Part shown: piece by piece, positions 26,059 through 33,953 of the stretch
Layout: each line of letters begins with the position of its first letter
Position numbering within the stretch: position 1 is the first letter of the stretch
DNA from: Algoriphagus iocasae
Lineage (GTDB): Bacteria > Bacteroidota > Bacteroidia > Cytophagales > Cyclobacteriaceae
Length of the DNA stretch: 64,000 nucleotides
Assembly: GCF_014206875.1 (NCBI RefSeq)
Contig: NZ_JACIJO010000003.1
Location: 824,660-888,659 of the forward strand
Direction of reading: 5' to 3'
Notes under the pieces: model-generated
Seen by the model: the letters and a program-made list of their open reading frames with translations, nothing else
Database searches by the model: none
What the model was told of the DNA's origin: nothing
Program-made: the position numbers and the translations under genes

Positions 26059-26958
26059 ATGAAGTGGCAAGGAAGAAGACAAAGCTCCAATATAGATGAC
26101 AGAAGGGGGAAAAGTGGTTCAGGAATGGGAGGAGGAGGATTTAATCCGCTTTTGATTGGGCCTTTATTGAAAATTCTGTTTTCCAAAACAGGATTGATTA
26201 TAGTGGGTATTGTCGTGGTTTTCTCTGTGGTTACTGGAACTAATCCACTTTCTCTGATCGGAGGAATGATGGGAGGTGGTGGACAGGGATTTACCACAGA
26301 AACAAATTATACCCCTACGGCCGAAGAAGATCGATTGGCAGAGTTTTGTTCCATTGTTTTAGCAGATACGGAAGATGTTTGGAATCAGGAGTTGGAGAAT
26401 TATAGAAATCCTACTTTGGTTTTATTTACCAATTCTGTGAATTCTGCTTGTGGAAATGCCTCTTCTGCAACCGGGCCCTTTTACTGCCCTGCGGATGAAA
26501 AGTTATACCTTGATATCAGCTTTTTTGAAGACATGGAAAGGAAGTTAAATGCTCCTGGTGACTTTGCGCAAGCTTATGTAATTGCTCATGAAGTGGGGCA
26601 TCATATCCAGAAAATAATGGGAATTACGGATCAGGTACATAGTCTCAGAGGTGAGGTTAGCGAAAAGGAATACAATCAATATTCTGTTCGACTAGAGCTT
26701 CAAGCAGATTTTCTAGCTGGGGTTTGGGCGCATTATAGTCAGGAATCAAGTGGTTGGTTAGAAAGAGGAGATTTGGAAGAAGCTTTAAATGCTGCCAATG
26801 CAATTGGGGATGATCGACTTCAGAAGCAGGCGACTGGTAGGGTGGTTCCTGATTCATTTACCCATGGCACCTCAGCACAAAGGATGAAGTGGTTTCGAAA
26901 AGGATTTGAAACCGGTGATATGAGTCAGGGGGATACTTTTAATGCGAAAGATCTTTAA
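26059..26958 (+). CDS. Neutral zinc metallopeptidase (YpfJ family)
   Basis: A 299-residue protein of the PF04228 family. It begins MKWQGRRQSSNIDDRRG, the conserved cytosolic start of the family, followed by a Gly-rich stretch and one membrane helix (residues about 38-62). The rest faces the periplasm and contains TGPFYCPADEKLYLD and the zinc motif HEVGHH at about 177-182, with a downstream ligand Glu in LELQADFLAGVWAHY near 215. Length and motif order agree with the family. E. coli YpfJ has no settled substrate. It is a single gene, divergent from the DUF1080 gene over about 185 bases. Confidence 0.88.
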   Translation: MKWQGRRQSSNIDDRRGKSGSGMGGGGFNPLLIGPLLKILFSKTGLIIVGIVVVFSVVTGTNPLSLIGGMMGGGGQGFTTETNYTPTAEEDRLAEFCSIVLADTEDVWNQELENYRNPTLVLFTNSVNSACGNASSATGPFYCPADEKLYLDISFFEDMERKLNAPGDFAQAYVIAHEVGHHIQKIMGITDQVHSLRGEVSEKEYNQYSVRLELQADFLAGVWAHYSQESSGWLERGDLEEALNAANAIGDDRLQKQATGRVVPDSFTHGTSAQRMKWFRKGFETGDMSQGDTFNAKDL

Positions 26959-27051
26959 TTACATTCAAAATATATTTGAGAACTTGTTCGTAAGGATTCT
27001 TCATTGTTTTCAAGATTCAACTTTCAAGCCACCTTTGGCAGTTATTTCCTC

Positions 27052-27281
27052 GTCACTTTTTGGCGGCCAAAAAGTAACCAAAAAGCCCTGAGCCTCGGTC
27101 TTTTCTTTCCGCCGATAGAGATTTTAAATGATTTTAGAAGAGTATTCGGCGGAATTTTGTGCTACTTTGTCAGCCTAAAAATGACTGGATCTCCCTCGTA
27201 CCTCGGGAGCTAAGTCATTTTTTAAACGGCTTGCAAAGCATCCCCAAACCGAAAATTCCGAAAGGCTCACCCATCCGGCTG
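27052..27281. repeat. Structured dispersed repeat, copy B
   Basis: Second copy of the element at 24779-25009. The CTTTTTGG-CGG-CCAAAAAG hairpin and the AAAAATGACT/AGTCATTTTT stem are unchanged. The internal stem has changed on both sides: TTCCGCCGA (27107-27115) pairs with TCGGCGGAA (27146-27154), where copy A has TTCCGCT and AGCGGAA. This paired change supports a conserved fold. The loop between these arms differs freely. The surrounding gap from 26959 to 27350 shows no other feature. Confidence 0.85.
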
Positions 27282-27350
27282 ATATCCCTAAGATTTTTTT
27301 ATTCAAAAATTATGTGCAATTCTAATGTTAATAAAATTACAACTAAAGAA

Positions 27351-28577
27351 TCACCAAATTCCGAAAACAGCACCGATGCTTTTCAGTCCAAGAATCAAGG
27401 TGATCAGCCAGATCATCAGATAAATGGCGATTGCAGAGTTGCTGTTTTTTAATTCCCCCATGATTGATTTTTTGCTGCCTATCCAGATAATCCATGCACT
27501 AATCAGAGGTAATAAAATGCCATTTGCCAATTGTGCCAAAGTAATCAGCTGAACAGGTTTGATGCCTAAAGAGGAAAAAATCAACCCTAACATCAAAACA
27601 ACACCAATCGAAGCTCTCATGGAAGTGGATTTCAGATCTTGATTCCAGCCAAAAATTCCACAAACTACCAAGCCAGCGGCAAGTGGAGCGGTGAGGGAAG
27701 AAGTAAGTCCTGCTGCCAAAAAACCTATTCCCATTAAGTATTTAGCGACTGGACCAAAAATAGGCTCTAATCCTTTTGAGACATCAATAGCACTGCTAAC
27801 TTCGGTTGAGGTGTTTGATGCGCCAACCAATAGAATCGCCATAGAAACAAAGCCTCCGAGGATCACCGAGATTCCAATGTCTTTTCTCATCCAGGATACC
27901 CCATCGGTCTTCTTCCATCTTTTATTCGCTAGACTGGCATAGAGGAATAGGTTATAAGGAACCACGGTTGTTCCAATCAGGGATACAATGGTGAGAAATT
28001 CCTGATTGTTCCAAGTGGGAATAAATCCTGGAAGAACATTTTTCCAATCCGGTTTTGTAAGGAAAGCCGTAATTATGAAGGCTAGGGACATCAAGATGAC
28101 CATGCCGATTAATATTCTCTCCAGGGTTTTATAATTACCAAAAAATAACAGTAATAATGCGATAGTACCAATTAGAAAATTTCCTGTTTGGACTTGAAAT
28201 ATGCCTAAATTCAATTCAGGAGAATCCCAGAAAATCTGCAATCCCAGATTTCCACCAGTGATATTTCCAGATTCATAGGCAGCATTTCCTAGGACTATAG
28301 CCAAAAGCACTAAAGTCATAGAAAAGTACTTTAATACTGGCTGAGAATTACTGTTTCGAAGTAATTGGCTCAAATCTTGTCCTGTACTAATCCCGATTCT
28401 TCCGGAAATTTCCTGTAGGGCGACTGTTGCGATAATTGAGATTACCAATGCCCAAAGCAGTGAGTAACCAAAATTTACTCCAGCTAGCGTGCAAACCGTG
28501 ACAGTTCCAGGGCCAATGAAGGCTGCCGCAATAACGGGACCTGGCCCTAGGTTTTTAAAGAATTGTGAAAAAGACAA
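27351..28577 (-). CDS. NRAMP-like divalent cation transporter with altered binding motifs
   Basis: A 408-residue protein with about eleven hydrophobic helices, clearly of the NRAMP fold (GPGPVIAAAFIGPGTVTVC, GYSLLWALVISIIATVALQEISGRIGI). Classical NRAMP transporters bind Mn or Fe through DPGN in helix 1 and MPHN in helix 6. Here those positions read GPGT (residues 22-25) and VPYN (in TVVPYNLFLY near 207), so the metal-coordinating Asp, Asn and Met are replaced. It therefore belongs to a divergent NRAMP branch. Whether it carries Mn, Fe, Mg or another substrate cannot be predicted. It is monocistronic. Confidence 0.83.
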   Translation of the reverse strand: MSFSQFFKNLGPGPVIAAAFIGPGTVTVCTLAGVNFGYSLLWALVISIIATVALQEISGRIGISTGQDLSQLLRNSNSQPVLKYFSMTLVLLAIVLGNAAYESGNITGGNLGLQIFWDSPELNLGIFQVQTGNFLIGTIALLLLFFGNYKTLERILIGMVILMSLAFIITAFLTKPDWKNVLPGFIPTWNNQEFLTIVSLIGTTVVPYNLFLYASLANKRWKKTDGVSWMRKDIGISVILGGFVSMAILLVGASNTSTEVSSAIDVSKGLEPIFGPVAKYLMGIGFLAAGLTSSLTAPLAAGLVVCGIFGWNQDLKSTSMRASIGVVLMLGLIFSSLGIKPVQLITLAQLANGILLPLISAWIIWIGSKKSIMGELKNSNSAIAIYLMIWLITLILGLKSIGAVFGIW

Positions 28578-28741
28578 GGTTGTAGTTTTTCTGCAAAATA
28601 GAGAATTAAGAGATTTTTTGTAGTTTTTTAATTCTTATCGGAGAGGAATTAAACTTTAGAACTAAAGGAGAAGTAAAAGAGTTAAACCTGATAGGCTTTA
28701 GAAATAGTTTTTAAGGATGTTTTGATACAATAGCGAATTGG

Positions 28742-29755
28742 ATGATTTGGGTTAAAAGAATAAGCAAAGTAATTCTCACACTTGTTTTGTCAATTGTGTT
28801 TTTTTTGATGCTCTTGTATCGAAATGACATTTCTCAGGAAGAAGTCAATCAGAAATACGCCACTCCGCAGTCTCATTTTATTAATGTCAATGGCCAAAAT
28901 GTGCATGTGAGAATCATGGGGCAAGGAGAACCCATTCTGCTTTTACATGGAAGTTTTTCCTCCCTTCATACTTGGGAGGATTGGCAAGAACTCCTCAGTC
29001 CATATTTCATGACAATTTCTCTGGATTTTCCTGGACATGGTTTGACCGGTCCAGATGAATTACAGAGGTATTCGATTCAAGATTACAGCCATTTGGCGCT
29101 CACTTTGGCAGAAAACCTTGGACTTGACAAATTTCATGTGGCTGGCAATTCAATGGGAGGAGCTGTGGCATTGCAAATGGCTTCCACCCGACCAGATAAG
29201 GTGCTGAGCCTGAATTTGATTGATGCTTCAGGAGCACCTATCCCTTCTACAAGGAATCTGGATGATGAAGGTGAAGATAAAAAGAATACCGGCTTGATTT
29301 TTAAACTTACTTCCAATCCGATTTTTTCCAAACTTCTTCTGAAATGCACACCAAAATTTCTATTCGCCATGAATATGAAAGAGGTCTATTTCAATCCTGA
29401 TAAAATCACAAATGATAAGATCGACCGATATTATGAATTGATGCTTCGAGATGGTAATCGAAAAGCAACTTTAGACAGACTTTCAATTCCCAGGAAATAC
29501 GAGGTGGACTTCAATGTGGTGAAAATGCCAACGCTGATTATGTGGGGAAAAGAGGATCATTGGATTCCTTTAAAACAGGCATATTTGATGGAAAATGCAA
29601 TTCCAGGTTCGCATTTAGTAGTTTTTGATGAGGCTGGCCATGTCCCGATGGAGGAAATCCCGACCGAAACTGTCGCAGAATACCTTTCTTTTTTGGGGGT
29701 GGAAATCCGAAAGGACTACCTTAAGGGTCCTAATTATTTAACCCATGTCCACTGA
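28742..29755 (+). CDS. Membrane-anchored alpha/beta hydrolase
   Basis: A 337-residue protein with an N-terminal hydrophobic helix (residues 8-25) and a soluble alpha/beta hydrolase fold. The oxyanion region is LLLHGSFSSLHTWEDW near 75-90, the nucleophile elbow is GNSMGG near 137-142, the acid is probably Asp in WGKEDHWIP near 271, and the catalytic His is in FDEAGHVPMEE near 300. The anchor suggests a periplasmic or membrane-facing enzyme. The substrate is unknown; esters or C-C bonds are possible in this superfamily. Its last 11 bases overlap the start of rmuC, which suggests coupled expression. Confidence 0.83.
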   Translation: MIWVKRISKVILTLVLSIVFFLMLLYRNDISQEEVNQKYATPQSHFINVNGQNVHVRIMGQGEPILLLHGSFSSLHTWEDWQELLSPYFMTISLDFPGHGLTGPDELQRYSIQDYSHLALTLAENLGLDKFHVAGNSMGGAVALQMASTRPDKVLSLNLIDASGAPIPSTRNLDDEGEDKKNTGLIFKLTSNPIFSKLLLKCTPKFLFAMNMKEVYFNPDKITNDKIDRYYELMLRDGNRKATLDRLSIPRKYEVDFNVVKMPTLIMWGKEDHWIPLKQAYLMENAIPGSHLVVFDEAGHVPMEEIPTETVAEYLSFLGVEIRKDYLKGPNYLTHVH

Positions 29756-30989
29756 AATTTTATTGTTTGTAGTTCTTGGTTTTCAGGTGTTTATCCTGTT
29801 TCTCATTTTTGGTAAAAGGAATAGCGGTAAAGAAAAAGAACTTCTGCAGCAGGAACTGAATAGAATCAGCAAAGAACTCGATGCTTCTTTGGCGCAGGCG
29901 AGAAAAGAATCAAATGAAAATCTTACAGCTCAATTTCGATTGGTATTTGATAACCAGAGAGCAAGTTCACGTGATCAAAATGAAGCTTTAAAAAGCTTTG
30001 GGGAGGTTTTTAGAAGGAATGTTCAGGATTTTAATTCTTTGCAAAAAGAGAAATTTGAGGAATTGAATAGGAGGCAGGATGATTTGATGAAGAGCACCGA
30101 GTTAAGACTGGAGAAAATCCGGGAAACCGTTGACGAAAAACTTCAGAAAACCCTTGAGACAAGGTTAGGTCAATCATTTGAAATGGTAAGCAATCAATTG
30201 CAGGCAGTACAAAAGGGCTTGGGAGAAATGCAAAGCCTTGCGAATGGTGTTGGTGATTTGAAGAGAGTGCTGAGCAATGTGAAAAGCAGAGGTGTTTTAG
30301 GGGAATACCAGCTTCAGGCTATTTTGGAAAATGTCCTGACACCGGATCAATATATTTTAAATGCAGCGATAGGAAATACAGGAAGGGAACGAGTTGAATT
30401 TGCTGTAAAAATGCCTGGGAACGAAGCTCAGATTTTATTGCCGATCGATTCCAAATTTCCGCAGGAATCTTATTTGCGTTTGGTAGATGCCTATGATATT
30501 GTCAATAAAGCTGAAATTGACCAAGCCAGAACTGAGTTGATCAAAGCAGTGAAGAAAGCTGCGGCAGATATTCGGAATAAGTACATTCAAGTACCCTATA
30601 CAACAGATTTTGCTATCTTATTTTTACCAGTAGAAAGCCTCTATGCAGAGATTTTACGCGAGCCTGGACTTTCGCAGCAAATTCAGCAGGAATATAAAGT
30701 AATGGTCACGGGTCCCACAACATTATCTGCTATTCTAAATAGCCTTCAGATGGGATTTAGGACTTTGGCTATCCAAAAGCGTAGCTCAGAAGTTTGGCAG
30801 GTTTTAGGAGCGATCAAAACAGAATTCGGGAAATTTGGAGAGTTGATCGAAAAGACTCAAAGAAAACTTGGAGAGGCAAATTCTGAATTGGATAAGTTGG
30901 TGGGAGCCAGAACGAGGGTTATTCAGCGAAAATTGAAGGATGTGGAGGAATTATCGGAGTTGGATAGCCGCAAATTGCTTGATGAATAA
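29745..30989 (+). CDS. rmuC: DNA recombination protein RmuC
   Basis: A 414-residue protein of the RmuC family, which limits recombination at inverted repeats. It has an N-terminal membrane helix (ILLFVVLGFQVFILFLIFG, residues 4-22), a long coiled coil (about 28-170), and the RmuC nuclease-like core: GVLGEYQLQAILENVL near 183-198, LPIDSKFPQESYLRL near 229-243, and IQVPYTTDFAILFLPVESLYAE near 285-306. A second coiled-coil tail ends the protein. Length and domain order are typical. The start overlaps the alpha/beta hydrolase gene by 11 bases. Confidence 0.93.
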   Translation: MSTEILLFVVLGFQVFILFLIFGKRNSGKEKELLQQELNRISKELDASLAQARKESNENLTAQFRLVFDNQRASSRDQNEALKSFGEVFRRNVQDFNSLQKEKFEELNRRQDDLMKSTELRLEKIRETVDEKLQKTLETRLGQSFEMVSNQLQAVQKGLGEMQSLANGVGDLKRVLSNVKSRGVLGEYQLQAILENVLTPDQYILNAAIGNTGRERVEFAVKMPGNEAQILLPIDSKFPQESYLRLVDAYDIVNKAEIDQARTELIKAVKKAAADIRNKYIQVPYTTDFAILFLPVESLYAEILREPGLSQQIQQEYKVMVTGPTTLSAILNSLQMGFRTLAIQKRSSEVWQVLGAIKTEFGKFGELIEKTQRKLGEANSELDKLVGARTRVIQRKLKDVEELSELDSRKLLDE

Positions 30990-31099
30990 GCATGAATTCT
31001 TGGTTTATATCTGAAATTTATCTCCTAAAATTTTATCCTAGAAGTTTAGATTCCTTACTTTGAAGGATGATTTGCAAAAGAAATTCTCTATATCGCTGA

Positions 31100-31126
31100 T
31101 TGCCATATAGAAAGATGTTAATTTTG
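31100..31126 (+). promoter_or_regulatory. Candidate trkA promoter
   Basis: TAATTTTG (31119-31126) matches the -7 consensus TAnnTTTG exactly. TTG lies 16 bases upstream at 31100-31102, a slightly short spacing. The ATG follows 29 bases downstream. Confidence 0.5.
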
Positions 31127-31155
31127 CAGCTGTTTTAATCACTCTAATTACCTCT

Positions 31156-32502
31156 ATGGGGATGAATATCGTGATTGCAGGAGCAGGGGATATGGGATAT
31201 CACTTGGCCGAGCAATTAAGCTATGATAATAAGGATATTACGCTGATAGATACAGACAGAGAAGTCCTCGAATACGTGGCTTCTAAACTGGATGTGTTGA
31301 CAGTGCAAGGGGATTCCACCTCTTTTGAAGTCCTTCAGCAAGCAAATGTGGAGCATGCCAACATGGTTTTGGCGGTGACAACTTCCGAAAAAACCAATAT
31401 TGTCACAGCTGTTTTAGCCAAACAATTGGGTGCGAAAAGAGTGATGGCAAGGGTAAGAAACCATTCTTACTTAGATCCAGAAAATGTCAACTATTTCAAA
31501 AATCTTGGGATTGATAATTTGATTTCTCCTACTATGCTTTGTAGTAGGGAGATTTTTAATATGATCGAGAACTCCAGTTTTACAGAAGTTTTTGATTTTG
31601 GTGGAGGTAAATTGAATATCGTTGGTATCACTTTGGATCAATACAATCCATTGGTGAATCAGCGGATCATGGATACCAAAACCAATCCGATTTTTGAGGA
31701 TATCCGGATCATTGCGATTTTAAGAGATCAAAAAACCATCATCCCTCGAGGTAGTACAATTATCCGAAATAATGACCACGTATTCTTTATTTCCAATAAG
31801 AAGAATACTGAAAGTATTATGGAGGTTTTGGGACAGAAAAAGGTGATTATCAAGAATGTAATGATCATCGGTGGAGATGATATGGCTTTGACTACCGCCC
31901 TAAGATTAGAGGATCACTTCAGAGTGACTTTGGTAAACAAAGACAAGGAGCGTTGCAAATGGCTTGCCGAAAACCTGAAGAATACTCTTGTTATCAATGG
32001 TGATTATAAGAATATTGAATTGCTAGTTGAGGAAGGTCTGGAGCAAATGGACGCTTTTTTGGCTCTGACAGATTCTTCTGAAACAAATATTATTACCTCT
32101 CTGACTGCCAAAAATCATGGCGTTTATAAAACGATTGCCCATGTGGATACCAGAGAATATATCCATATTTCCCACAGCATCGGAGTAGATTCATTGATCA
32201 ATAAAAAGCTTGTTGCGGCAAATGAAATTTCCAGGTATCTGAAAAAAGGTACTGTGGAGGCAGTTTCAGGAATCTATGGAGTGGATGCGGAATTTATTCA
32301 ATATTCAGTTTGTAAGATGAACAGATTGATTAAAAAGCCACTTCGTGAACTTCATTTTCCAGATTCAGCGATTGTCGCTGGGGTAATAAGAGGGGAGCAA
32401 GTCTTTATACCTGATGGAGATTTTATGCTTCAGATGGATGATAAAGCAATTGTTTTGGCTTTGCCTGAGGCTAAGGTTTCCTTAGAAAAACTTTTTCATT
32501 AA
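31156..32502 (+). CDS. trkA: Trk potassium uptake regulatory subunit TrkA
   Basis: A 448-residue cytosolic NAD-binding subunit that gates the Trk potassium channel. It contains two tandem RCK units. The first starts IVIAGAGDMGYHLAEQL and ends its sheet with DITLIDTD; its C-terminal half follows to about residue 225. The second begins VMIIGGDDMALTTAL near 236 and has a C-terminal domain to the end. Both units keep the Rossmann arrangement, although the second has GGDDMA in place of GxGxxG. It may start at the second Met (31162). trkH begins 2 bases after the stop, so the two form one operon. Confidence 0.93.
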   Translation: MGMNIVIAGAGDMGYHLAEQLSYDNKDITLIDTDREVLEYVASKLDVLTVQGDSTSFEVLQQANVEHANMVLAVTTSEKTNIVTAVLAKQLGAKRVMARVRNHSYLDPENVNYFKNLGIDNLISPTMLCSREIFNMIENSSFTEVFDFGGGKLNIVGITLDQYNPLVNQRIMDTKTNPIFEDIRIIAILRDQKTIIPRGSTIIRNNDHVFFISNKKNTESIMEVLGQKKVIIKNVMIIGGDDMALTTALRLEDHFRVTLVNKDKERCKWLAENLKNTLVINGDYKNIELLVEEGLEQMDAFLALTDSSETNIITSLTAKNHGVYKTIAHVDTREYIHISHSIGVDSLINKKLVAANEISRYLKKGTVEAVSGIYGVDAEFIQYSVCKMNRLIKKPLRELHFPDSAIVAGVIRGEQVFIPDGDFMLQMDDKAIVLALPEAKVSLEKLFH

Positions 32503-32504
32503 GC

Positions 32505-33953
32505 ATGATCCACTTTAAAGAAATTGCTAAAATCATGGGAGCACTCTTGGTGCTCATTGCTTTACTGATGATTCCTGGTGTAGGTTTTTCCATCCATTTT
32601 GGAGAGGACCCCTGGCCAATACTGAGTTCCATGGTTATCACCTTGATCATCGGTGGCATTTTGTTTTTTTCATTTTCTAAGCAAGATCAGAATATCAGAA
32701 AGCGAGAGGGGTATTTAATCGTTTCCTTGAGCTGGATTTTCATGGCAGGATTTGGGATGTTGCCTTTTGTTCTGAGTCATGAAATAGCATCCTTTTCTGA
32801 TGCATTATTTGAGACAACATCTGGAATTACGACTACAGGAGCTTCAATTCTAAACGACATTGAGGCCATGCCAAAAGGTCTTTTGTTTTGGAGAAGTATG
32901 CTTCAGTGGATAGGTGGTTTGGGAATTATCGTCCTTACTGTAGCTATTTTTCCTTTGTTGGGAATAGGTGGAATCGAACTATTTGTGGCAGAATCTCCTG
33001 GCCCTACTTCCGATAAAGTTCACCCTAGGATTTCTGAAACAGCCAAGCGACTTTGGTATGTCTATGTGGGTCTAACGGTTGCTGCCACTCTTTTGTATTG
33101 GGTTGGTGGAATGACGTTTTTTGATGCGATCAACCATGCCTTGACTACGCTTGCTACCGGTGGATTCTCAACCAAAAATGCGAGTATGGCCTATTATGAT
33201 TCGGCCTTTATTCAATATACTGCCATCATTTTCATGTTCTTGGCAGGAACAAACTTCACTGTCATTTATTTTGGATTGGTTGGTAAGTTTAGAAAAGTAC
33301 TTCGCAGTGACGAGTTTAAGGCATATGCCTTTATCGTTTTTGCGATTTCGGTAGTATTGTTTTTTCCAATCTTTTCCAAGATGGGTTCTGACCCTGAATT
33401 GGCTTTTAGAAATTCAGCTTTTCAGGTTGTTTCCTTGATTACCACCACAGGATTTGTATCTGATGATTATACACAATATGGTCAAGGTGTAACTTTTATC
33501 TTCTTTATCTTACTGTTTGTAGGTGCTTGTGCAGGTTCCACTGCCGGTGGGATTAAATTCGTGAGGCATCTTACATTTTTCAAGAATTCCTATTTGGAGT
33601 TCAAAAGATTGGTTCACCCAAGAGCAATTGTTCCTCTGATCATCAATGGCGATCGGGTAACGGGTAGAATTGTAACCCATATTATGAATTTCTTATTGCT
33701 CTACCTTTTGATATTCGTATTTGGAGCATTTACACTTTCTATCATGGGATATGACTTAGAAACATCCCTTGGTGCCACTGCCACATGTCTTGGAAATGTG
33801 GGGCCAGCAATCGGTAAGGTGGGGCCAGTGGATAATTTTGCATTCTTTACTCCAACAGCAAAAATTTTCCTTTCCTTCATCATGCTTCTGGGAAGGCTGG
33901 AATTGTTCACCATTTTGATCCTATTTACTCCTTTCTTCTGGAGAGCCAATTAA
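32505..33953 (+). CDS. trkH: Trk potassium uptake channel subunit TrkH
   Basis: A 482-residue inner-membrane channel subunit that imports potassium together with TrkA. Four pore loops with the filter Gly are visible: TTSGITTTGASIL near 106-118, TLATGGFSTKNAS near 215-227, SLITTTGFVSDDY near 309-321, and CLGNVGPAIGKVGP near 428-441. Two helices flank each loop. The gene directly follows trkA. The last 4 bases overlap the convergent helicase gene. The protein is complete and of normal length for TrkH/TrkG/KtrB-type channels; trkA next to it favours TrkH. Confidence 0.93.
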   Translation: MIHFKEIAKIMGALLVLIALLMIPGVGFSIHFGEDPWPILSSMVITLIIGGILFFSFSKQDQNIRKREGYLIVSLSWIFMAGFGMLPFVLSHEIASFSDALFETTSGITTTGASILNDIEAMPKGLLFWRSMLQWIGGLGIIVLTVAIFPLLGIGGIELFVAESPGPTSDKVHPRISETAKRLWYVYVGLTVAATLLYWVGGMTFFDAINHALTTLATGGFSTKNASMAYYDSAFIQYTAIIFMFLAGTNFTVIYFGLVGKFRKVLRSDEFKAYAFIVFAISVVLFFPIFSKMGSDPELAFRNSAFQVVSLITTTGFVSDDYTQYGQGVTFIFFILLFVGACAGSTAGGIKFVRHLTFFKNSYLEFKRLVHPRAIVPLIINGDRVTGRIVTHIMNFLLLYLLIFVFGAFTLSIMGYDLETSLGATATCLGNVGPAIGKVGPVDNFAFFTPTAKIFLSFIMLLGRLELFTILILFTPFFWRAN

